Of a stretch of 21,893 bases of DNA, positions 1 to 8,075 are shown piece after piece. A model generated the notes under the pieces. That model did no database searches. It saw only the letters and a list, made by a program, of their open reading frames with translations, and was not told where the DNA came from. Origin of the DNA: Tepidimonas sp. (GTDB taxonomy: Bacteria > Pseudomonadota > Gammaproteobacteria > Burkholderiales > Burkholderiaceae_C). The stretch spans positions 1 to 21,893 of the forward strand of contig JANWZF010000276.1 of assembly GCA_025054905.1 (NCBI GenBank), written 5' to 3'. Numbering within the stretch: position 1 is the stretch's first letter; each line of letters opens with the position of its first letter. Both the position numbers and the translations under genes were made by a program.

Positions 1-1
1 G

Positions 2-949
2 CCTGCGCTGGACAACCCGTGGCTGCGCGCCGGCGACGATGCCGCCGCCCTGCCGCTGCCGCCGCCTGAGGCGGCCGAGCTGGTCATGGCCACCGACGGC
101 CATGTTGTGGCGCCAGCGGAATTCCCGGGCGGCGACCTGGGGCGACTCGCGGTCTACGGCACGGTCAACGACGTGGCGATGATGGGCGCCGAGCCGCTGT
201 ACCTGAGCGCGGCGTTCATCCTGGAGGAGGGCACGCCGTTGGCGTTGCTGCAGCGCCTGGTGCGCTCGATGGGCGAGGCCGCGCGGCAGGTCGGGGTGCC
301 GGTGGTGTGCGGCGACACCACGGTGGTTGAGCGCGGCAAGGGCGATGGGGTGTTCATCGCCACCACCGGGGTGGGCTGGCGCGCCGCCGGGGTGCGCGTG
401 GGGGGGGCGCAGGCGCGCTCGGGCGATGCGGTGCTGCTGTCGGGCCCGCTGGGGGACCACGGCGCGGCGCTGCTGGCCCACCGCGCCGGCCTGGAATTGC
501 AGCCGCCGCTGCACAGCGACAGCGCGCCGCTGCACACGCTGGTGCGGGCCCTACGGCAGGCGGTGCCGCCTGCGGCGCTGCACGTGCTGCGCGATCCGAC
601 CCGCGGCGGGCTGGCGGGGGCGCTGCACGAGATCGCCCAGGCCAGTGGCGTCGGTTTCGAGCTGCAGGAGGCCGCCATCCCAGTGCGTCCGCCGGTGCAG
701 GCGGTCTGCGAGCTGCTCGGCTTCGATCCGCTGCATTTGCCGTGCGAGGGGCGGCTGCTGGCCGTGGTGGCCCCGTCGGCAGCCGAAGCCGCCTTGGCCG
801 CGTTGCGTGCCCACCCGCAGGGGGAGGCGGCGGCGTGCATCGGCCGGGTCACCGACGATGCCCTGCGGCTGGTGCAGCTGCGCACGCGCCTGGGTGGACG
901 GCGCGTGGTCGATTGGCTCAGTGGCGAGCCACTGCCGCGCATCTGTTGA
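2..949 (+). CDS. hypE: HypE, hydrogenase maturation protein (carbamoyl dehydratase), 5' truncated by the window edge
   Basis: HypE makes the cyanide ligands of the [NiFe] site: it dehydrates a carbamoyl group on its C-terminal cysteine to a thiocyanate and passes it to HypCD. The frame is open from base 2 and gives 315 residues. The family is usually about 340, so only the extreme N-terminus is missing. Visible features are the N-terminal GDDAA nucleotide-binding stretch, the TDGHVV..FPGGDLG..A..GTVNDVAMMGA core typical of HypE, a DPTRGGL motif in the second half, and the PRIC C-terminus whose last residue is the reactive cysteine. The first in-frame ATG (base 86) lies inside the conserved domain and is not the real start. 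hoxF follows 46 bases downstream on the same strand, so hypE probably belongs to the same transcription unit. Other hyp genes, if linked, lie upstream of the window. Identification is firm; the symbol rests on the family signature and the context. Confidence 0.95.
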   Translation, partial: PALDNPWLRAGDDAAALPLPPPEAAELVMATDGHVVAPAEFPGGDLGRLAVYGTVNDVAMMGAEPLYLSAAFILEEGTPLALLQRLVRSMGEAARQVGVPVVCGDTTVVERGKGDGVFIATTGVGWRAAGVRVGGAQARSGDAVLLSGPLGDHGAALLAHRAGLELQPPLHSDSAPLHTLVRALRQAVPPAALHVLRDPTRGGLAGALHEIAQASGVGFELQEAAIPVRPPVQAVCELLGFDPLHLPCEGRLLAVVAPSAAEAALAALRAHPQGEAAACIGRVTDDALRLVQLRTRLGGRRVVDWLSGEPLPRIC

Positions 950-995
950 CGCGCCCGGTCGGGCCCCTAGAATGGCCGTCGGGAGTCACCGAGCC

Positions 996-2828
996 ATGCA
1001 CGCTTCTGCCGACCTTGCGCCGATGCTGGCCGCTGCCGATGCGGCACTGGCGTGCTGGGGGCGCGCGCCGCACGCGCTGCTGCAGGTGTTGCGCGACACC
1101 CAGGCCGAAACGGGCTGGTTGCCGCCGCCGGTGCTGGCGCACATCGCGCGTGCCCTGGGGCGCACGCTGGCGGATGTGCGGGGCGTGGCCAGTTTCTACC
1201 GTTTTTTGCACCTGGAGCCGGTCGGGCGGGTGCGCGTGCTGTTTTCTGACAACGTCACCGATCGCATGGCGGGCAGCGAAGCGCTGCTGCAGCGGCTGTG
1301 CGGCCTGCTCGGGGTAGCCCCGGGCGAGGTCGATCCGCTGGGCCGCTTCAGCGTCGACCGCTGCTCCTGCACCGGGCTGGGCGACCAGGGACCGGCGCTG
1401 CTGGTCAACCATCGCCAGGTGGTCACGCGGCTGGATGCGGCGCGAGTGGAAGCGCTGGCCCAGCTCTTGCTGGCCGGGGTGCCGCCTGAGGATTGGCCGG
1501 CCGAATGGGCGCACGTGGAGGACCAGGTGCGCCGCGCCGATGTGCTGCTGCAGGGACTGCCAGACGGCCCTCCGGGCTTGCCCGAGCTGTTGGCCCGGTC
1601 GCCGCAGGAACTGCTGCGGGAAGTCGAGCGCAGCGGCCTGCGCGGCCGCGGGGGGGCGGGCTTTCCCACCGGGCGCAAGTGGCGTCTGTGCGCGGGCGCA
1701 CCGGCCGAGCCGGGAGGGCGCGTCGTGGTGTGCAACGCCGACGAAGGCGAGCCCGGCACCTTCAAAGACCGGGTGCTGCTGCGCGCGCACGCCGACGCGG
1801 TGCTGGACGGCATGACGCTGGCGGCGCGGGCGATCGGCGCCGACACCGGTCTGCTGTACCTGCGCGGTGAGTACCCGTTTCTGGTCGCACCGCTGCAGGC
1901 GGCGCTGGCGCGTCGCCGCGCCGCCGGCTTGCTCGGCCGCGACGTCGCCGGCGTGCGCGGCTTTCATTTCGACATCACGCTGCACGTCGGGGCCGGCGCC
2001 TACGTCTGCGGGGAGGAATCGGCGCTGCTGGAGTCGCTGGAGGGGCGCCGGGGCGTGCCGCGCATCCGGCCGCCGTTTCCGGTCGAGCGCGGCTACCTCG
2101 GACGGCCGACGGTGGTCAACAACGTCGAAACGTTCGTGGCGGTCGCGCACATCCTGCGTCGCGGCGGGGCGTGGTGGGCGACGATCGGCACGCCGCAGTC
2201 CACCGGTACCAAGGTGCACAGCATCAGCGGCGATTGCGCCCGCCCGGGCGTGTACGAATATCCGCTGGGCACACCGCTGGCGTGCATGCTGGCCGACTGC
2301 GGGGCGGACGAGGCGCAGGCGGTGCAGGTGGGCGGGCCGGCGGGCCGCTGTGTGCCGGCGTCGCAGTTCCACCGAGCCATTGCATTTGAGGATCTGCCCA
2401 GTGTGGGCGCGCTGATGGTGTTCGACCGCTCGCGCGATCTGTTTGAGGTGGCGCGGCACTTCGCGCGCTTCTTCGCGCACGAAAGCTGCGGCCTGTGCAC
2501 GCCGTGCCGCGTCGGCACCGAGCTGGTGGTGCGGCGCCTGGACAAGCTGGCGCAGGCACACGGCGCCGGGCGGGGCTCGGCGCTGGATTTGCAACGGCTG
2601 CGCGAGCTGGATGCCGTCTTGCACGGCGGCACCCACTGCGGGCTGGGCATGTCGGCCTGCAACCCCTTGCGGGATACCCTGGCCTACTTCGAGCCGACCT
2701 ACCAGCGCCGCGTCAACGCGGCCGAATTCCAGCCCGATCTGGATCTGGACGCGCTGCTGGAGCCGGCGCGGCGCGCCACCGGACGGCGGGACCCACGCGC
2801 CCACCTGCCCACGGAGTTCGACGCATGA
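996..2828 (+). CDS. hoxF: HoxF, diaphorase large subunit of NAD-reducing hydrogenase
   Basis: HoxF is the FMN- and NAD(H)-binding subunit of the cytoplasmic HoxFUYH hydrogenase and exchanges electrons between NAD+/NADH and the HoxU iron-sulfur chain. The 610-residue product fits the family (about 600). Residues 1-150 are a NuoE-like thioredoxin-fold domain and the rest is NuoF-like. The FMN/NAD motifs GRGGAGFPTG (about 217-226) and NADEGEPGTFKDR (247-259) are intact. A [4Fe-4S] site is formed by ESCGLCTPC (Cys498, 501, 504) and Cys548. In the NuoE-like part the usual four-cysteine [2Fe-2S] pattern is degraded: SDNVTD (from residue 84) replaces the first cysteine pair, and CTGLG (from Cys125) keeps only one cysteine of the second. 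That cluster is therefore probably absent, as I recall for other HoxF proteins. ATG 996 was chosen because a GGGAG lies 10 bases upstream; ATG 972 is in frame but has no ribosome-binding site. The stop overlaps the hoxU start (ATGA). Confidence 0.96.
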   Translation: MHASADLAPMLAAADAALACWGRAPHALLQVLRDTQAETGWLPPPVLAHIARALGRTLADVRGVASFYRFLHLEPVGRVRVLFSDNVTDRMAGSEALLQRLCGLLGVAPGEVDPLGRFSVDRCSCTGLGDQGPALLVNHRQVVTRLDAARVEALAQLLLAGVPPEDWPAEWAHVEDQVRRADVLLQGLPDGPPGLPELLARSPQELLREVERSGLRGRGGAGFPTGRKWRLCAGAPAEPGGRVVVCNADEGEPGTFKDRVLLRAHADAVLDGMTLAARAIGADTGLLYLRGEYPFLVAPLQAALARRRAAGLLGRDVAGVRGFHFDITLHVGAGAYVCGEESALLESLEGRRGVPRIRPPFPVERGYLGRPTVVNNVETFVAVAHILRRGGAWWATIGTPQSTGTKVHSISGDCARPGVYEYPLGTPLACMLADCGADEAQAVQVGGPAGRCVPASQFHRAIAFEDLPSVGALMVFDRSRDLFEVARHFARFFAHESCGLCTPCRVGTELVVRRLDKLAQAHGAGRGSALDLQRLRELDAVLHGGTHCGLGMSACNPLRDTLAYFEPTYQRRVNAAEFQPDLDLDALLEPARRATGRRDPRAHLPTEFDA

Positions 2829-3526
2829 GCCCCGATGCAGCCGAGTTCCCGACCTTCGAGCTGGACGGCGTGGCTGTGCCGCTGCAGCCCGGCGACACGA
2901 TCCTGCAGGCCGCCCGCCGCGCCGGCCACGACATCGCGCACCTGTGCTGGGATGCGCGCGTGTCGCCCAGCGCCTCGTGCCGGCTGTGCACGGTGCTGCT
3001 CGACGGGCGCCCCGTGGCGGCCTGTGTGACCCCCGCCCAACCCGGCTCGAGCGTGCAGGCCCACACGCCGGCGCTGGCGCTGCAGCGGTTGCGCCTGCTG
3101 CAGATGCTGTTCGTCGAGGGGCGGCACTTTTGCCCCGGTTGCGAGCGCAGCGGCGCCTGCCGCCTGCAGCACGAGGCGCAGCGCGCCGGCATGACCGATC
3201 TGCACTTCGAGCTGCTCGATCCGGACCGGCGCGTGGATGCGAGCCACCCCGACGTTTGGTTCGAGCCGGCCCGCTGCATCCTGTGCCAGCTGTGCGTGCG
3301 CGCCAGCGCCGAGCTGGACGGCAAGCACGTGTTTGCCATCGGTGGACATGGGCTGGGGGCGCACCTGCTGATCGACAGCCCGAGCGGCCGGCTGGGCGAC
3401 AGCGCGTTGTCGGTGCACGACCACGCGGCGCACATTTGCCCGGTGGGCGCGCTGCTGCCCAAGCGGGTGGGCTTTGCGCAGCCGATCGGCCGCCGGCCGT
3501 TCGACGATGCGGAGACACGCGGATGA
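2825..3526 (+). CDS. hoxU: HoxU, iron-sulfur subunit of the diaphorase module
   Basis: HoxU is the NuoG-N-terminus-like wire that carries electrons between HoxF and HoxY. The 233-residue product matches the usual length. An N-terminal ferredoxin domain carries Cys41, Cys52, Cys55 and Cys67 for a [2Fe-2S] cluster. Next comes RHFCPGCERSGAC with Cys103, Cys106, Cys112 and the nearby His101 for the first [4Fe-4S] cluster. CILCQLC (Cys151, 154, 157) plus Cys205 in ICPVGAL form the second [4Fe-4S] cluster. So all three expected clusters can be assigned. The ATG overlaps the hoxF stop in an ATGA, which fixes the start and suggests translational coupling. The gene ends in another ATGA overlap with hoxY. 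No long NuoG-like C-terminal domain is present, as expected for HoxU. Confidence 0.96.
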   Translation: MSPDAAEFPTFELDGVAVPLQPGDTILQAARRAGHDIAHLCWDARVSPSASCRLCTVLLDGRPVAACVTPAQPGSSVQAHTPALALQRLRLLQMLFVEGRHFCPGCERSGACRLQHEAQRAGMTDLHFELLDPDRRVDASHPDVWFEPARCILCQLCVRASAELDGKHVFAIGGHGLGAHLLIDSPSGRLGDSALSVHDHAAHICPVGALLPKRVGFAQPIGRRPFDDAETRG

Positions 3527-4086
3527 GCGCCGTGCCCGCTCCGCCCCCGGCCGCGCAGGACAGCGCGGCACCGCGCAAATGGCGCGTGGCCACGGTGTCG
3601 TTGGCCGGCTGCTTCGGCTGCCACATGTCGCTGCTGGACATCGACGAGCGGCTGTTTGACCTGATCGAGCGGGTCGAATTCGACCGCTCGCCGCTGACCG
3701 ACCTGAAGGAGCTGGCGCCGTGCGACCTGGGGCTCGTCGAAGGCGGCCTGTGCAACGCGGAAAACGTCGAGGTGCTGCGGCGGTTTCGGGCGCACTGCCG
3801 CATCCTCGTCGCGGTGGGGGCGTGCGCGATCACCGGGGGATTGCCGGCGCTGCGCAACCATCTGGATGTCGGCACGCTGCTGCGCGCCACCTATGGCGAG
3901 CGCGTGCCGGACGATCCGGAGCTGCCGCTGCCGCTGGCGCGCGTGCTGCCGGTGCACGAGGTGGTGCGCATCGACCACGCGCTGCCGGGCTGCCCGCCAC
4001 CGGCCGATGCGTTCTGGCAGCTGCTGCAGGACCTGATGGCCGGCCGCGCGCCGGACCTGCGAGGAGGGCTGATCCGCTATGACTGA
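3523..4086 (+). CDS. hoxY: HoxY, [NiFe]-hydrogenase small subunit
   Basis: HoxY is the short hydrogenase small subunit that holds the single proximal [4Fe-4S] cluster and links the HoxH active site to HoxU. The product is 187 residues and has no Tat signal, consistent with a cytoplasmic enzyme. The likely cluster ligands are Cys30 and Cys33 (AGCFGCHMS), Cys101 (VGACAITGG) and Cys157 (LPGCPPPAD). EGGLCN (Cys77) is also a conserved family segment. The first 18 residues are a proline- and alanine-rich leader before the conserved KWRVATVSLAGCFGC block. The start overlaps the hoxU stop by ATGA. The end overlaps hoxH by 8 bases (ATGACTGA), so the two hydrogenase-module subunits are probably translated in step. 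Confidence 0.96.
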   Translation: MSAVPAPPPAAQDSAAPRKWRVATVSLAGCFGCHMSLLDIDERLFDLIERVEFDRSPLTDLKELAPCDLGLVEGGLCNAENVEVLRRFRAHCRILVAVGACAITGGLPALRNHLDVGTLLRATYGERVPDDPELPLPLARVLPVHEVVRIDHALPGCPPPADAFWQLLQDLMAGRAPDLRGGLIRYD

Positions 4087-5590
4087 GCAGGCCGCCAGTC
4101 CAGCGGGGCTGCGCCGCGTGGCGATCGACCCGCTGACGCGCGTGGAGGGCCACGGCAAGGTGACGCTGTTGCTGGACGAGCACGGCCACGTGCAGCAGGC
4201 GCGGCTGCACATCGTCGAGTTTCGCGGCTTCGAGCAGTTCATCGTCGGACGGCCGTACTGGGAGGTGCCCGTGCTGGTGCAGCGCCTGTGCGGCATCTGC
4301 CCGGTGTCGCACCACCTGGCCGCCTGCAAGGCGCTGGACCGCGTGGTCGGGGGCTGGCCCGTGCCGCCGGTGGCCGACGCCATCCGGCGGCTGATGCACC
4401 ACGGTCAGATCGTGCAGAGCCATGCGCTGCATTTCTTTTACCTCGCCTCGCCGGATCTGCTGTTGGGTTTCGATGCCGAGCCGGCGCGGCGCCACATCGC
4501 TGCCGTCGCGCAGGCCTTTGCGGACACCGCGCGCCAAGGGGTGCTGCTGCGCAAGTTTGGGCAGGAGGTGATCCGCATCACCGCGGGTAAGCGCGTGCAC
4601 GGCACCGGCTCGGTGCCCGGCGGCGTCAACCGCGCGGTGACGCCCGAGGAGCGTGCGGCGCTGCGTGCCGAGGTGCCGCAGATGCTGGCCTGGGCCGAAG
4701 CGGCGGTGGACCTGGTGCAGCGTCTGCTGCAGGCGCTGCCGCCGCACGAGGCGGCCTTGGCCGACACGCCCGCGGCCTGGCTGTCGCTGGTGGCGCCGGA
4801 TGGAGCGCTGGAGCTCTACGATGGGGTGCTGCGCGTGCGCGAGTCCGACGGCCGCCTGGCCGAGGATGGCTGGGAGGACCAGCGCTACCACGAGTTGATC
4901 GACGAGGCGGTGCAGCCGTGGAGCTACATGAAATTTCCGTACCGGCGCGCACTCGGCCCCGAGGCCGGCTGGTACCGCGTCGGGCCGCTGGCGCGCGTGC
5001 AGAACTGCGACCGCATCCCCACCCCGCGCGCCGAGGCACGCCGACAGGCCTTCGTCGCCGCGCATGGGGGCCGGCCGGTGCACCGGGTGCTGGCCACACA
5101 CTGGGCGCGCATGATCGAGCTGCTACACGGTGTGGAAATGGTGGCGCGGCTGCTGGAGGACGACACCATTTTGGGCGATGGGCCGCTGCGGGCCGAGGGG
5201 GCGCGCCAGCGCCGCGGCGTTGGCGTCATCGAAGCCCCACGCGGCACCTTGATTCACGACTACGAGGTCGGCGACGACGATCGGGTGACGCGCTGCAACC
5301 TGATCGTCTCCACCACGCACAACAACACGGCGATGAACGAGGCGGTGCGGGCGGTGGCCCAGCGCTACCTGGACGGCCGCGCGCTGACCGAAGGGCTGCT
5401 CAACCGCATCGAGGTGGCCATTCGGGCTTATGACCCCTGTCTGTCGTGCGCCACGCACGCGCTGGGCCAGATGCCGCTGGCGGTGACGCTGCGCGATGCG
5501 CACGGTGCCGTGCTGGATCACTGGGTGCGCGACGCGGACGGGCAGGTGCGGCGCGACCTGCCGCCCCACCCAGCCGACCAGGCCGCATGA
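4079..5590 (+). CDS. hoxH: HoxH, [NiFe]-hydrogenase large (catalytic) subunit, precursor form
   Basis: HoxH binds the Ni-Fe(CN)2CO centre that splits or forms H2. The product is 503 residues. The two nickel-binding motifs are complete: RLCGICPVSHH (residues 69-79; Cys71, Cys74) and DPCLSCATH (452-460; Cys454, Cys457). In this family HoxW cuts after the His of the second motif, so the precursor would lose residues 461-503, starting ALGQMPLAV. That gives a 43-residue C-terminal peptide, longer than the roughly 24 residues I recall for Cupriavidus necator HoxH. The start overlaps hoxY by 8 bases. The stop overlaps hoxW (ATGA), so the protease is made alongside its substrate. The group (3d, NAD-linked bidirectional) is inferred from the hoxFUYH neighbourhood and the CATHALGQMPL signature. 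Confidence 0.97.
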   Translation: MTEQAASPAGLRRVAIDPLTRVEGHGKVTLLLDEHGHVQQARLHIVEFRGFEQFIVGRPYWEVPVLVQRLCGICPVSHHLAACKALDRVVGGWPVPPVADAIRRLMHHGQIVQSHALHFFYLASPDLLLGFDAEPARRHIAAVAQAFADTARQGVLLRKFGQEVIRITAGKRVHGTGSVPGGVNRAVTPEERAALRAEVPQMLAWAEAAVDLVQRLLQALPPHEAALADTPAAWLSLVAPDGALELYDGVLRVRESDGRLAEDGWEDQRYHELIDEAVQPWSYMKFPYRRALGPEAGWYRVGPLARVQNCDRIPTPRAEARRQAFVAAHGGRPVHRVLATHWARMIELLHGVEMVARLLEDDTILGDGPLRAEGARQRRGVGVIEAPRGTLIHDYEVGDDDRVTRCNLIVSTTHNNTAMNEAVRAVAQRYLDGRALTEGLLNRIEVAIRAYDPCLSCATHALGQMPLAVTLRDAHGAVLDHWVRDADGQVRRDLPPHPADQAA

Positions 5591-6087
5591 AGGCCGTGGC
5601 ACCGCTGCTGGTGCTGGGCTGGGGCAACCTCAGCCGGGGCGACGATGCGCTCGGGGTGCTGCTGGTGCAGCAGCTTGAGCAAGACGCAGCGGCGCTGGTG
5701 AGCTGCGGTGGGCTGGAATGCCTGATCGACCACCAGCTGCAGGTGGAGCACGCGCTGGATCTGGCGCAGCGGCAGCGGGTGCTGTTCGTCGATGCCGCCC
5801 CCGGGCTGGCCGGGCCATTCGAAGTGCGGACGGTGCAGCCCCGGCCGGGCCGCACCCCCTTCACGCACGCGCTGGAGCCGGCGGCGTTGCTGGATGTGGC
5901 GCAGCGCCAGCTCGGCCTGGCGCTGCCGGTGGCGCAGTTGCTGGCGCTGCGCGCGCAGACGTTCGAACTCGGCCAGCCACCCAGCCCGGCGGGCATGGCG
6001 GCGCTGCAGGCCGCGCGGGCGTGGGCCTTGCGGTGGGTGCATGCTCAGGCGGCAGCCTGGCCCGCCGGCTCGCGCGGCTCGGTGTAG
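5587..6087 (+). CDS. hoxW: HoxW, hydrogenase maturation endopeptidase
   Basis: HoxW is the M52-family protease that trims the HoxH C-terminal peptide once nickel is in place, closing the active site. The 166-residue product begins with the family nickel-sensing motif GWGNLSRGDDALG, whose acidic residues fall at about positions 19-20. A second conserved acidic region follows in VLFVDAAPG, and the tail is alanine-rich. The ATG overlaps the hoxH stop (ATGA). The last 43 bases overlap the 3' end of the histidine kinase gene on the other strand, so no room remains for a conventional terminator. No hoxI follows, unlike the C. necator operon as I recall it. The protease family is certain; assignment to HoxH rather than another hydrogenase is by position. 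Confidence 0.92.
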   Translation: MKAVAPLLVLGWGNLSRGDDALGVLLVQQLEQDAAALVSCGGLECLIDHQLQVEHALDLAQRQRVLFVDAAPGLAGPFEVRTVQPRPGRTPFTHALEPAALLDVAQRQLGLALPVAQLLALRAQTFELGQPPSPAGMAALQAARAWALRWVHAQAAAWPAGSRGSV

Positions 6088-8075
6088 AGCCGCACCCGCA
6101 ACACCGCACCGGGCCCGTCGGTGCGGTTGTCGGCCTCCAGCCGGCCGCCGTAGCGCTCCAGCAGCCCCTGGCTGATCCACAGGCCCAGGCCATTGCCATC
6201 TGGCTTGGTGGTGAAAAACGGTGTGAACAGCCGTGCCTTGACCTCGGGCGACAGACCGGGGCCGCCGTCGCGCACCTCCAGCCAGGCGCCCACCGTCTGG
6301 CCACCTTCCACCCAGTCGCCGCTGTGCAGCTCGATCGTGCCGCCGTCGGGGCTGGCCTGCACGGCGTTGACCAGCAGGTTGATGATCACCTGTTGCAGCT
6401 CCTGGCGGTTGCACGCCACCGGGACCGTGGCGTGGTCGGCACGCTGCAGCCGGATGCGGTGCTGCTGCAGCAGCCGTTGCACCAGCACCACGCAGTCGTC
6501 CACCACCGCCGGCAGCGCCAGCGGCTCCACATAGCCGGCAAACTCGGTCGGCCGTGCGTGCTGCAGCAGCCGCGTGACGATCAGACGCATGCGCTCGATC
6601 TGCGCATCGATCAGCGCCAGCTCCGCCTGCACCGGCGCAGCCGCCGGGCCCAGCGATTCGCGCAGCAGATCCAGATTGCCCTGGATGACAGCGATCGGGT
6701 TGTTGATTTCGTGCGCGATGCTGGCGGTCAGCTGGCCGATGGTGGCCAGCCGCTCGCTTTTGACCAGCTGCTGCTGCGCGCGCCGCAGCGAGGCGTTGCT
6801 TTCCTGCAGCGCGCGCGTGCGCTCGGCCACCTCGCGATCCAGCGTGGCAGCCCAGCTGCGCAGCCGCTCGGTGTTGTCGGCCACCACGTCCAGCAGCCGA
6901 TCCAGATGCCGCGCCAAGGCGCCCAGCTCATCCTGCGCCGCCAGCGTCCCGACGCGTGCCTGGGCGTCGCCTTCCTCCACCCGTTGCATCGTCGCGTGCA
7001 TGCGCTCCAGCGGTTCCACCAACGTGCGCGCCCAGCGCCACGACCCAGCGGCGGTAACGGCCATCACCAGCGCGAACAGCAGCGCCGTGCCAGCCAGCAC
7101 CGCCAGCTTGACCCAACGAAAAGGGGCTTCCAGGAAGCCGACGTACAGCATGCCGATGCGTTGCCCTTGGCTGTCGGTCAGTGGCTCGTACGCGCTGACG
7201 TACCAGTCGTTGACGACAAAGGCGCGATCGAGCCAGGTGCGCCCCTCGCCCAGCACGGCGTCGCGCACCGCCTGCGAGACGCGGGTGCCGATGGCGCGCT
7301 CCTCACCGAACAGCCGCACGTTGGTGCTGATGCGCACATCATCGAGAAACAGCGTGGCGGTGCCGCGGCTGCCAAACGGCAGGGCTCCCTCCGGGTAGAC
7401 GATGCGGTTGATGTGGTCAATGAAGTCCAGGTTGCGGTTGAGCAACAGCCCGCCGTGCAGCACCCATCCTGGCAGGGGCGCGTCGGCGGGCAGCGCCGCG
7501 CTGGCCAGCATCAGCAGCGCGCGCTCTTCGTGTGTCCGGCTGGTGGGGGCGGCGTTGCGGGTGGGCACCAGCGCGATCCCGAGCCGCGGCAGCAGGTGCG
7601 GCGCGAGTTCGGCGACCTGCTGCGGCTCCCACACCACCAGCCGCGCCGCGCTCTGGCGCGCCTGGGGGGGCGCAGCCGGCGGCGTCTGCGGTGGACGCAG
7701 CACCAGCAGATCCAGCCCCAGACGCTGGCGCTCGCGTTCCAGCCAAGCGTGCAAGTCGGCCTGGGCTGCAGGCGCGAGCGCCGCGGCGTGGCGGGGTTGC
7801 CCGCGCAGCAGCTGCTGGTGCAGCGCATGCGATTCGGCCACCCCCTGCGTGCCCGTGCCGACCTCCAGCAGCATTTGTTCGAAGTAGCCGTGCGCCACCG
7901 CCAGGTCGGCGCGCACCTTGGTGCGCAGCAGCTGGTCGTAGGCGATGCCCGTCCAGGCCGACAGCGCCAGCAGCAACACCGGCATGGCCAACACCAACGG
8001 CGCCAGCGCAATGGCCAGCACTTTGGTGCGCACCGAGGCGCCCCACCGCTGCCGCCAGCGCTGCCACAGGCTCAT
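6045..8075 (-). CDS. Membrane sensor histidine kinase with Cache-like periplasmic domain (probable regulator of fdh)
   Basis: This 676-residue protein has a first membrane helix (about residues 19-41), a periplasmic region of about 280 residues, a second helix (about 323-346), a HAMP domain, a coiled coil (about 400-445), a HisKA domain with AHEINNP (phospho-acceptor His455) and an HATPase domain with the N-box at Asn566/Asn570, a DGGPGL G1 box and a GNGLGL G2 box. The periplasmic half ends in the RIGMLYVGFLEAPF pattern seen in Cache (Cache_3-Cache_2-like) sensors, which often bind small carboxylates. Formate or another small acid is therefore a reasonable but untested ligand. The ATG at 8075 overlaps the response-regulator stop (ATGA on this strand); an in-frame ATG at 8102 would add nine residues. 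It is not HoxJ, which as I recall is a soluble PAS kinase. The 3' end overlaps hoxW by 43 bases, tail to tail. Confidence 0.93.
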   Translation of the reverse strand: MSLWQRWRQRWGASVRTKVLAIALAPLVLAMPVLLLALSAWTGIAYDQLLRTKVRADLAVAHGYFEQMLLEVGTGTQGVAESHALHQQLLRGQPRHAAALAPAAQADLHAWLERERQRLGLDLLVLRPPQTPPAAPPQARQSAARLVVWEPQQVAELAPHLLPRLGIALVPTRNAAPTSRTHEERALLMLASAALPADAPLPGWVLHGGLLLNRNLDFIDHINRIVYPEGALPFGSRGTATLFLDDVRISTNVRLFGEERAIGTRVSQAVRDAVLGEGRTWLDRAFVVNDWYVSAYEPLTDSQGQRIGMLYVGFLEAPFRWVKLAVLAGTALLFALVMAVTAAGSWRWARTLVEPLERMHATMQRVEEGDAQARVGTLAAQDELGALARHLDRLLDVVADNTERLRSWAATLDREVAERTRALQESNASLRRAQQQLVKSERLATIGQLTASIAHEINNPIAVIQGNLDLLRESLGPAAAPVQAELALIDAQIERMRLIVTRLLQHARPTEFAGYVEPLALPAVVDDCVVLVQRLLQQHRIRLQRADHATVPVACNRQELQQVIINLLVNAVQASPDGGTIELHSGDWVEGGQTVGAWLEVRDGGPGLSPEVKARLFTPFFTTKPDGNGLGLWISQGLLERYGGRLEADNRTDGPGAVLRVRLYTEPREPAGQAAA

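Noticed and set aside
327..995. hoxF start upstream of 996
   Set aside because: The earlier in-frame region is the out-of-frame shadow of hypE; ATG 972 has no ribosome-binding site.
950..995. Separate promoter between hypE and hoxF
   Set aside because: No convincing -35/-10 or -24/-12 pair fits in these 46 bases; read-through from hypE is simpler.
918..3890. Very long open frame on the minus strand across the hox genes
   Set aside because: It is antisense to hoxF-hoxU-hoxY, has a low-complexity Arg/Ala/Gln composition and no recognisable domain. High GC lengthens such frames.
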